Below, in pieces: positions 55,940 to 64,000 of a stretch of DNA of 64,000 bases (the first letter of the stretch is position 1; the number at the start of each line of letters is the position of its first letter). The stretch is taken from positions 682,001 to 746,000 of the forward strand of contig JABMLG010000002.1 in NCBI GenBank assembly GCA_013204985.1, written 5' to 3'. This stretch comes from Microbacteriaceae bacterium VKM Ac-2855. Lineage in GTDB: Bacteria; Actinomycetota; Actinomycetes; Actinomycetales; Microbacteriaceae. A program made the translations under genes and the position numbers. Below the pieces are notes generated by a model. That model was not told the origin of the DNA. It saw only the letters and a list, made by a program, of their open reading frames with translations, and searched no databases.

Positions 55940-56478
55940 GAGCGATCCTGTGCGGTGAGTGTGGTGCCCCGGTTTCCGGGCAATCCGCGGCGGGTTATCA
56001 CGCCGGTGCTGCCGTCGGCGACACGACGGTGCTGGATCCGATGCAGCGAGCGTGGTTGCCAGGGCTCTCGACGGGGCGGCACCGCCGGTCCGCCACCGGC
56101 GCGGAGCCGGACCGAACCCCGACGAGCGGCTTTATGCGCCTGAGTTTTCGTAGCGGTGAGCACGCGATCGTTACGGGTGCGGGCTTGATCGGCCGTCAGC
56201 CGTTGCCGGATGCGGGTGAGTCGTTCCGCCACCTGTTGGCCATCGCGGATCCGAGCCGGTCGATGTCGAAGACGCATCTCGAGTTCGGGTTCGATACCGA
56301 CGGTCTCTGGATCCGCGACCGCTGGTCCTCCAATGGCACGACTTTGCTCGGTCCGGGGCAGCCGGAGCTGCCTCTCGAGGCGGGTCGGCGTTATCGCGCG
56401 GGTGCGGGCAGCGTCGTCCGCCTCTCGACCGTGGAGATGCTCGTCGAGAAGGCCGTCGCCTCCTCCACAGGGGTGTGA
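55940..56478 (+). pseudogene. 5'-truncated FHA gene (right copy)
   Basis: It lacks the first 12 codons and the start. In-frame TAG (55918) and TGA (55933) stand just upstream. The FHA domain itself is complete, and an internal GTG at 56029 could give a 149-residue protein without the zinc ribbon. Whether this is translated is unknown; it may only carry the promoter-less spacer before ftsK. Confidence 0.8.
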
Positions 56479-56809
56479 GCGGCGTCGGTTCGCCCGGGTG
56501 AGGCCGCCGCGCCTCTCCTCGGCAGCGATGCCGTGATGCGCTTAGCGGATGATCCCTCTCGAATCGACTCCGGCGGCGGCGCCGCGCATCCGGATCCCGT
56601 CCCGACCGGAACCGGGCAGGCGACCCGGTTTCCCGTTGCTCGCCTCGGTCACCCCCGTGCTGGCCGCCGGTGTGATCTGGGCGATCACGAAGTCGCCGTA
56701 CGTTCTCGCGTTCGCTGCACTCGGTCCGGTGATCGCCATCGCCGGTTATCTGGACGGCTTGCGCACACGCCGACGCGACGCGCGCCGTGCCGAGGGAGCC
56801 TACAACGAG
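55940..56809 (+). repeat. Long direct repeat, right copy (870 bp)
   Basis: This is the second copy of 51027-51896, offset by 4913 bases. It begins abruptly at codon 13 of the FHA gene and continues into the intact ftsK gene, where the host sequence goes on past 56809 without a break. This copy therefore borders native DNA on its right side, and the left copy borders native DNA on its left. Confidence 0.95.
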
Positions 56810-59299
56810 GCGCGTCGTGTCCTCGCCGAGCGGATCGACGTCGAACACGGGCGCGAGCGTCGAGCCGCGTTCGGCTCGACCCCCGACACCGCTCTGATCC
56901 TCAGCGGAAGCGCAGAAGCCGACACTCGGTGGCGCAGCCAGCCGTCGACGGCGACGCTGGTGCTCGGCCACGGTCCGATCCCCAGCAGGCTCCAGGTGGA
57001 CGGCGACGACGTGGATCCGCTCGCCGTCGCCGCACGGACCCTGCACGATGCGCCGATCACGGCGCCCCTGGCCGGCGGTATCGGCGTCCACGGCGAAGCA
57101 CCGCTCGTCCGCGCGTATCTGCGAGGTCTGATCGTTCAGGCCGCTCACGCGATCGCCCCCGGCTCGATCCGGATCGATGGTCCGGCCGACGGCGAATGGT
57201 CGTGGTCGCGCCGCTTGCCGCATCGAGGCGATGCGGTGGTGCGCGTTGTCGACGGCTTCACGGAGACGTCGGTCGAATCCGCCGGGGCCGTCGCAGTACT
57301 CGCCATGGCGCGCTCGGCCGAGGAGTTGCCGTCCGCCTGCGCCTGCATCGTGCGCATCGACACCGCTCGGCGAGCAGTGGTACTGGGCCGCCGGCGCCGG
57401 GGAGCGTGGGAGGAGATCGTGCCGTCGTTCGCGTCGGAGACGGAGGCGAGCCTCTTCGCGCTGGATGCCGCTGCGTCCGCGCCTGCTGCGGAGGATTCCC
57501 TTCCCGGCGCGGTATCGCTCCGCAGCATGCTGTCGAGCCGTCGAGGCCCGCACGTCACCGGCCTCCCCGCGGCGATCGGGGTGGACACGAACGGCCCAAT
57601 CGTGGTCGACCTGGTCGCCGACGGGCCGCACGCGATCGTCGGCGGTACAACCGGAAGCGGCAAGAGCGAACTGCTGACGACCTGGGTGCTTGCACTCGCC
57701 GCCGCGTTCTCGCCCGCGCGTGTCAACTTCCTGCTCGCCGACTTCAAAGGTGGAGCCACGTTCGCCGGACTCGAATCGCTGCCGCACTGTGTCGGCACGA
57801 TCACGGATCTGGACCCGATCGAGGCCGACCGCGCATTCGAGAGCCTTTCGGCGGAGTTGCGTCGGCGCGAAAGGATTCTGGCCGAGATGGGTGCGAAGGA
57901 CGTCTCCACGGCCGGGGCGGATGCGCCGGCCCGGCTCGTCGTGATGGTCGACGAATGCGCCTTCCTTCTCGACCAGGCGCCGCAGCTGCACAGGCTCTTC
58001 GCGGATATTGCCGCGCGCGGACGGTCCTTGGGCGTGCACCTCGTCCTGTGCACGCAGCGACCGGCCGGCGTGGTGCGAGACGCGGTCGCCGCCAACTGCG
58101 GCCTCCGGATGTCCCTCCGTGTCCACGACGTCGGCGACTCACGGCTCGTGGTGGGCACCGACGCTGCGGCCCGGCTGCCGCACGATCGACCCGGCAGACT
58201 CATCGTTGCGCGTGGCGGACGCCAGACGCTGGTGCAGACGGCCTTGGCCACGCCGAACGACCTCGACGCCGTCATCTCGGACACCGATCGCCGCATTTCG
58301 GTGCATCGGCCCTGGCTCGATCCGCTGCCCGCCCGCATCGAACTGCCCGAAGCGAGCCGATCCGGCGCGCTGTGCGACGCGCTGCTGGGTGTGGTGGACC
58401 GACCGCAACTCCAGTCTCAGGACGTCCTCCGACTCGGATCCGGCCATCTGCTGGTGATCGGCGCCGGCGGCACGGGGAAGTCGTCGGCACTGGAGATCCT
58501 GCGGGCGCAGGTGCCGACCGACCTCATCCGGTGCAGTGCGGCAGAGCCCGAAGGGGCGTGGGACGCGGTGACGCGGGGTATGCCCACCGGATCCGTCCTG
58601 CTGATCGATGACCTCGACCTCCTGCTGCGACGCTATCCGGCCGAGATGCAGCGCCTGTTCCTCGAAGCGCTCGCGACGCTGTTGCGCTCGGCGTCCGAGA
58701 CCGGGCTGGCGGTGGTGGCGACGGCACAGAGATTGGGGGATGGACTCTCCGCGTTGATGCCGCTCTTCGGCCGTTGCCTGGCGCTCCGGCTGTCATCCCG
58801 GCAGGAGCACCAATTGCTCGGAGTCGACGCGCCGTTCGAGGCGCGACTTCCACCCGGTGCGGGGTGGTGGGGCGGCGAACGCCTCCAGCTCTTCGCGCCG
58901 GCGCGCATCGATCGGGCGGATGCGGCACCCTCGCGCACGGCACGCCGGAAGCTTTCCAGCATCGACCGCGGCAGCGGGCCTCTCGCGATCGTGTCATCGC
59001 GGCCGAGGGTGACCCGCGACCTCGTTCGGTCCGTCGGCTGGACGCCCAGCGAGCTGCCGACGATCCGCGGCGCGCTGCCGCCCGATGCCACCGAGGTGCT
59101 GCTCGGTTCCGTCGAGGACTGGCAGATGCACCGCTCCGCTTTCGAACGCATCCGGCTCGACGGCGTGCTCTTGCTCGATGCGCTCTCCTCGGCCGAGATC
59201 CGCGTGCTCCTCGGACCGCGCGTCACGGCTCCGTACTGCGCGGGTCCGACCCTGCTACTGCTGCACGACGGCGAACTCGAACGGCTCGATGCCGCGTGA
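56549..59299 (+). CDS. FtsK/SpoIIIE-family (EccC-like) membrane ATPase
   Basis: This 916-residue protein has two N-terminal membrane helices (about residues 28-68) and then two tandem motor domains. Domain 1 has Walker A GGTTGSGKSE (365-374), 'VNFLLADFKGGATFAGLESLPHCVGTITDL' and Walker B 'LVVMVDECAFLL' with 'GVHLVLCTQRP'. Domain 2 has Walker A GAGGTGKSS (about 638-646) and 'SVLLIDDLDLLLRR'. This is the EccC/FtsK-SpoIIIE layout of type VII secretion rather than a DNA translocase: there is no gamma domain. No EsxA/WXG100 or other Ecc gene was seen in the window. The first 261 bases lie in the right direct repeat. Its native upstream promoter is now 5 kb away, so expression may depend on read-through from the epipeptide operon. 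Confidence 0.88.
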   Translation: MIPLESTPAAAPRIRIPSRPEPGRRPGFPLLASVTPVLAAGVIWAITKSPYVLAFAALGPVIAIAGYLDGLRTRRRDARRAEGAYNEARRVLAERIDVEHGRERRAAFGSTPDTALILSGSAEADTRWRSQPSTATLVLGHGPIPSRLQVDGDDVDPLAVAARTLHDAPITAPLAGGIGVHGEAPLVRAYLRGLIVQAAHAIAPGSIRIDGPADGEWSWSRRLPHRGDAVVRVVDGFTETSVESAGAVAVLAMARSAEELPSACACIVRIDTARRAVVLGRRRRGAWEEIVPSFASETEASLFALDAAASAPAAEDSLPGAVSLRSMLSSRRGPHVTGLPAAIGVDTNGPIVVDLVADGPHAIVGGTTGSGKSELLTTWVLALAAAFSPARVNFLLADFKGGATFAGLESLPHCVGTITDLDPIEADRAFESLSAELRRRERILAEMGAKDVSTAGADAPARLVVMVDECAFLLDQAPQLHRLFADIAARGRSLGVHLVLCTQRPAGVVRDAVAANCGLRMSLRVHDVGDSRLVVGTDAAARLPHDRPGRLIVARGGRQTLVQTALATPNDLDAVISDTDRRISVHRPWLDPLPARIELPEASRSGALCDALLGVVDRPQLQSQDVLRLGSGHLLVIGAGGTGKSSALEILRAQVPTDLIRCSAAEPEGAWDAVTRGMPTGSVLLIDDLDLLLRRYPAEMQRLFLEALATLLRSASETGLAVVATAQRLGDGLSALMPLFGRCLALRLSSRQEHQLLGVDAPFEARLPPGAGWWGGERLQLFAPARIDRADAAPSRTARRKLSSIDRGSGPLAIVSSRPRVTRDLVRSVGWTPSELPTIRGALPPDATEVLLGSVEDWQMHRSAFERIRLDGVLLLDALSSAEIRVLLGPRVTAPYCAGPTLLLLHDGELERLDAA

Positions 59300-59480
59300 G
59301 GCGCACCCGCGACAGAATCCGCAGCTTTCGCCGCCGAGCGGTACTGAATTCGTGAAGATCATGTTTCGAGATGGGCGATCTGCCCCGTTTTCCATCGACA
59401 GAGCTCCGAGCCTGTGTCAGGATTCAGGAAAATCCGACGGCACTCCCGGAGACGGGACGACGCATTCAGGAGTCGCAGGC

Positions 59481-60721
59481 ATGACCCGACCCGAACCGAG
59501 GGACCCCCGTCTCCGCCAAGCGATCGCGCTCGCCCGCAACGGCGCAGGCACCGTTCGCGGGGGAGGCCGTGCCGGAATGCTCTCGCGCCGAGCCGTCCTC
59601 GGCGGACTCGGGCTCGGCGTCGGCGCGTTGGCGCTCGCCGCGTGTGCCCCCGCGTCACGGCCGGCGCCGACCGCGGCCGCCGATGCGTCCGCGTCAGACC
59701 GCCGACTGGTGTGGGACAACTGGCCCGCTTACCTGGACGAGGACGACGACGGTGCGTACCCGACTCTGATGGCGTTCGAAGAGGCGACCGGAATCGCGGT
59801 CAGCTACAACGTCGCGGTCGACGACAACAACTCGTACTACGGCAAGGTCAAGGACCAGCTGGCGCTCGGCCAGTACCCCGGCTCCGACACCGTCTGCCTG
59901 ACCGAGTGGATGGTGTCGCGCCTCGTGCGCCGCGGTTACGTGCAAGAGCTCGACCACGCGAACATCCCGAACCTCGCCAATCTCACGGCCTCACTGGCGA
60001 ACCCTGACTTCGATCCCGGCCGGCATCTCTCGCTGCCGTGGCAGGCCGGTTTCGCCGGGATCGTGTGGAACAAGGAGAAGCTTCCCAACGGGCTGGCGAG
60101 TGTCGAGGACCTCTGGGATCCGGCGCTGCGCGGTCGCGTCGGCGTGCTCAGCGAGATGCGCGACACGATCGGCATCATCATGCAGGCGCAGGGCACCGAC
60201 ATCGCCGGTGCCTGGGGCGATGACGAATTCATGAATGCCATCGACGTGTTCCGTGAGCAGGTGGACGCCGGGCAGATCCGGAACATCAAGGGCAACGCCT
60301 ACCTCAACGACCTCCAGAACGAGGACACCCTCGCCGCGATCGCCTGGTCGGGCGACATCACCCTGATCAATGCCGAGGCCGGTGACAAGTGGGAGTTCGT
60401 GCTGCCGGACTCCGGCGGAACCCTGTGGAACGACACGTTCGTGGTGCCGATGGGCTCACCGCGCAAGGCCAACGCAGAAGCGTTGATGAACTACTACTAC
60501 GAACCGGAGGTCGCCGCGGAAGTGGCCGCCTGGGTCAACTACATCACCCCTGTCGACGGAGCGAAGGAAGCCATGGAGAACATCGATCCCGAGCTGGCGG
60601 AGAATCAGCTCATCTTCCCGAATGAGGAGACACTGTCGAAGGCGCACGTCTTCCGCACCCTCTCCGCTCAGGAGGAGAAGGACTACCAGGCCGAGTTCCA
60701 GAAAGTGCTGTTGGGCATCTG

Positions 60722-60722
<1 letters not shown>
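59481..60722 (+). CDS. Spermidine/putrescine-binding lipoprotein (PotD/PotF-like)
   Basis: This 413-residue extracellular solute-binding protein has a Tat-like 'SRRAVLGGLGLGVGALALAAC' signal ending in the lipobox L-A-A-C (Cys about residue 55). The mature part has 'LVWDNWPAYLDEDD...AFEEATGIAVSYNVAVDDNNSYYGKVKDQL', close to the PotD/PotF pattern, and 'LPWQAGFAGIVWNKEKL'. AGGAG at 59468-59472 precedes the ATG. It forms an operon with the ATPase and two permease genes and most likely takes up putrescine or spermidine for the catabolic genes at 45-50 kb. Confidence 0.9.
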
Positions 60723-61921
<1,199 letters not shown>

Positions 61922-61923
61922 GG

Positions 61924-62838
61924 GTGGCCTTCGCAGCCTTCGCCTCCACCTCGACACCGGTCGAGGCCGCGCCGCGCAGACGCAGCACGATCGCGCTGGT
62001 CCTGCTCGCTCCGGGCATCGCGTACATGGTGCTGTTCTTCCTGACTCCGCTGATCTCGTTGATCTTCACGTCGTTCCAGGCCGAGGTGCCCGACGGTGAT
62101 ATCGGCGAGTACATGCCCGGATTCGTCTGGCAGAACTACCTCACGGTGATGGCCGACTACTGGCCGCACGCGATCCGTTCATTCGGTTACGCTCTCATCG
62201 CGACGCTCCTGGCCCTGGCGATCAGCTATCCGTTGGCCTACTTCATCGGTGTGAAAGCCCGTTCGAAGCCCCTCCTGCAGAATCTGCTGCTCACGCTCGT
62301 GATCGCGCCGTTCTTCATCAGCTTCCTCCTGCGCACTCTGGCCTGGAAGCAGATCCTCGCCGACGAGAGCGTCGTCGTGCAGACGCTCAAGGCGGTCGCG
62401 ATCCTGCCGGCGGACGGCCACCTCACGGGCACGCCGTTCGCGGTGATCTTCGGTATCACCTACAACTTCATCCCGTTCATGACGCTGCCGCTCTACACGA
62501 CCCTCGAGCGGTTGGACACCCGGTTCCTGGAGGCGGGCAGCGATCTCTACGCGCATCCGGCGACCGTGTTCTGGAAGGTGACGGTGCCGTTGTCGATGCC
62601 GGGCATCGTCTCGGGCACCCTGCTCACCTTCATCCCCGCGGCCGGCGACTACATCAACGCCAGCCGCGACTTCCTCGGCTCCTCGCAGACCTCGATGGTC
62701 GGTAACGCGATCGAGGCGAACTTCCTCACCCTCGAGAACTACCCGGCGGCGGCCGCGCTCTCGATCGTGCTGATGGCGGTCATCCTGATCATCGTCGGCT
62801 TCTACGTCCGCCGCAGCGGAACGGAGGACCTCCTGTGA
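61924..62838 (+). CDS. potB: Polyamine ABC transporter permease 1
   Basis: This 304-residue permease has six membrane helices and the EAA loop 'TRFLEAGSDLYAHPATVFWKVTVPLSMPGIVSG'. The GTG at 61924 is 2 bases after potA. It is PotB/PotH-like and pairs with the next permease. Confidence 0.9.
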   Translation: MAFAAFASTSTPVEAAPRRRSTIALVLLAPGIAYMVLFFLTPLISLIFTSFQAEVPDGDIGEYMPGFVWQNYLTVMADYWPHAIRSFGYALIATLLALAISYPLAYFIGVKARSKPLLQNLLLTLVIAPFFISFLLRTLAWKQILADESVVVQTLKAVAILPADGHLTGTPFAVIFGITYNFIPFMTLPLYTTLERLDTRFLEAGSDLYAHPATVFWKVTVPLSMPGIVSGTLLTFIPAAGDYINASRDFLGSSQTSMVGNAIEANFLTLENYPAAAALSIVLMAVILIIVGFYVRRSGTEDLL

Positions 62839-63695
62839 CGACGACAACCGGATCCGCGCAGGAGCTCCTCGGCGCACCGGCACCGAGAACCGTGCGTGAG
62901 CCCCGCAGCTTCAAGGGCCTCGGGCTGGGCATCTACACCGCCATCGCCTTGATCTTCCTGCTCTTCCCGATCGCCTACACCTTTGTGTTCTCGTTCAACG
63001 ACTCACTGCGTTCGAATATCGCCTGGCGCGGTTTCACCTTCGATAAGTGGGTCTCGGCATGGACGAGCGAAGAAGTGATGACCGCGTTCGGCAACAGCCT
63101 GCTGGTCGGCCTGATCTCGACGGTTCTGGCGACCGCGCTCGGTACCGCCATCGCGATCGCGCTGGTGCGGTACCGTTTCCGGTTCCGCTCGGCGATCAGC
63201 CTGCTGCTGTTCCTGCCGATGGCGACCCCCGAAGTCGTTCTCGGAGCCGGTCTGGCCGCACAGTTCCTGGCGGTCGGAGCAGAGAAGGGACTCGTCACGA
63301 TCATCCTGGCGCACACGATGTTCTGCATCAGTTTCGTGGTCGTCACGGTCAAGGCGCGGGTCGCGAGTCTGGATCCGAGACTGGAGGAAGCGGGGCGCGA
63401 TCTCTACGCCTCGCCGGCGCAGGTCTTCTGGCGGATCACGTTCCCACTGCTGCTACCCGGCATCACGGCCGCGGCGCTGCTGAGCTTCGCGTTGAGTTTC
63501 GACGACTTCATCATCACGAACTTCAACTCCGGCTCGGTGAGTACGTTCCCGAAGTACATCTACATCGCAGCGGCTCGAGGGATCCCGGCCGAGGCCAACG
63601 TGATCGCCAGCGCCGTTTTCCTGCTGGCCATCGTCATCGTCGTGGTCACCCAGGTGAGCTCGGCGGCTCGGGCGAAACGCCTCGCCCGCCAGTAG
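62835..63695 (+). CDS. potC: Polyamine ABC transporter permease 2
   Basis: This 286-residue permease has six helices and the EAA loop 'DPRLEEAGRDLYASPAQVFWRITFPLLLPGITAA', followed by 'FALSFDDFIITNFNSG', characteristic of PotC/PotI. The GTG at 62835 overlaps the potB stop (GTGA). It is the last gene of the uptake operon. Confidence 0.9.
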   Translation: MTTTTGSAQELLGAPAPRTVREPRSFKGLGLGIYTAIALIFLLFPIAYTFVFSFNDSLRSNIAWRGFTFDKWVSAWTSEEVMTAFGNSLLVGLISTVLATALGTAIAIALVRYRFRFRSAISLLLFLPMATPEVVLGAGLAAQFLAVGAEKGLVTIILAHTMFCISFVVVTVKARVASLDPRLEEAGRDLYASPAQVFWRITFPLLLPGITAAALLSFALSFDDFIITNFNSGSVSTFPKYIYIAAARGIPAEANVIASAVFLLAIVIVVVTQVSSAARAKRLARQ

Positions 63696-63709
63696 CGGCT
63701 GGTCTCACC

Positions 63710-63746
63710 CTGCGAGGGACCCCGCCTCGGTTCGGGTCCCTCGCAG
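63710..63746. terminator. Bidirectional terminator between potC and the asparaginase gene
   Basis: Two 13-base arms (63710-63722 and 63734-63746; CTGCGAGGGACCC and its complement) flank an 11-base loop. It lies 14 bases after potC and 8 bases from the stop of the convergent gene. Confidence 0.8.
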
Positions 63747-63754
63747 ACGGCGGG

Positions 63755-64000
63755 TCAGACGTAAGAGGCGCGGATGACGCCGACGGGTCGTCCGCCACCG
63801 TGCACGGTGAGGGCGAGACGCGAGAGCACGTCGTTCGCGGCGGCGCGTTCGACGACGCCCTCCTCGACCAGGAGCTTCAGCGCCACTACGGTCGCGGCTC
63901 GCAGACTGCCGTCGAGCATCTTCAGCGCGATGGTGGTCCCGTCGGGCGCCGCCATGATCATCACACCCTCGGCGCCGAGCTTGGCGACAAGGCCGAGTTT
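63755..64000 (-). CDS. L-asparaginase (AnsA/PF06089 type), C-terminal part
   Basis: Only the last 81 codons are in the window; the gene continues beyond the right edge. The visible end, 'KLGAEGVMIMAAPDGTTIALKMLDGS' and then 'AATVVALKLLVEEG', matches the C-terminal part of the actinobacterial asparaginase II family (PF06089), which frees aspartate and ammonia from asparagine. The call rests on a short stretch. Confidence 0.75.
   Translation of the reverse strand, partial: KLGLVAKLGAEGVMIMAAPDGTTIALKMLDGSLRAATVVALKLLVEEGVVERAAANDVLSRLALTVHGGGRPVGVIRASYV

Noticed and set aside
51027-56809. Assembly error as the explanation for the long direct repeat
   Set aside because: The unique foreign sequence between the copies, a real mismatch and two clean, different junctions argue for true structure. 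It still deserves a long-read check, so it is listed as a test rather than assumed.

Overview
The window is about 64 kb of high-G+C actinobacterial chromosome. The gene set (rho with a Q/N-rich insert, prfA-prmC, tsaC-wecA-atpI-atpBEFHAGDC, Tat-exported surface proteins, a DUF4192 protein, an Ogt-Tag pair) fits Microbacteriaceae, most likely Microbacterium or a close relative. The genus is inferred from gene content and order, not from a marker-gene comparison.

Layout. 1-4.3 kb: the end of rho, then prfA and prmC. 4.3-11.2 kb: three large exported proteins with twin-arginine-type signals (a beta-helix protein, a sialidase/Asp-box protein and an RCC1-like protein). 11.4-26.4 kb: a cell-surface polysaccharide locus with an acyltransferase, a priming glycosylphosphotransferase, a PqqD-like protein, five glycosyltransferases, a flippase fused to a sixth glycosyltransferase, a Wzy-like polymerase, a PF14907-type nucleotidyltransferase and rmlB. 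26.6-36.5 kb: tsaC, wecA/tagO-like, atpI and the complete F1Fo ATP synthase operon, closed by a strong terminator. 36.6-45.1 kb: yaaA, ogt-tag, an aldo/keto reductase, a TetR regulator with a heterodimeric ABC exporter, and a DUF4192 protein. 45.1-50.0 and 59.5-63.7 kb: putrescine/polyamine catabolism (amine oxidase, aminotransferase, Lrp regulator, aldehyde dehydrogenase) and a PotFGHI-like uptake system. The right edge cuts an L-asparaginase gene.

The polyamine genes are separated by a PP2C phosphatase - FHA - FtsK/EccC-like ATPase module. Inside that module lies the most interesting element: a roughly 4-kb island of clearly lower G+C that carries a complete epipeptide (EpeX/YydF-type RiPP) cluster. 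It encodes a 44-residue precursor ending DMWYFIVSEHGGWIMGS, a radical SAM/SPASM-like epimerase, an M50-family membrane protease, and an ABC ATPase with its permease. The order and spacing match Bacillus subtilis yydFGHIJ (epeXEPAB). The precursor keeps the Trp-Tyr-Phe-X...Trp-Ile-X-Gly-Ser core, with isoleucines at both positions epimerised in YydF (Val36 and Ile44).

The island is bracketed by an 870-bp direct repeat of the host FHA-ftsK junction (51027-51896 and 55940-56809, one mismatch seen). The left copy completes the FHA gene and the right copy begins the ftsK gene, so both host genes survive. This is the structure left by single-crossover (Campbell-type) integration of a circle carrying that fragment. 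No transposase or integrase is present. A scrap of another gene, probably the end of a GHKL/Hsp90-like ATPase gene, sits at the left junction.
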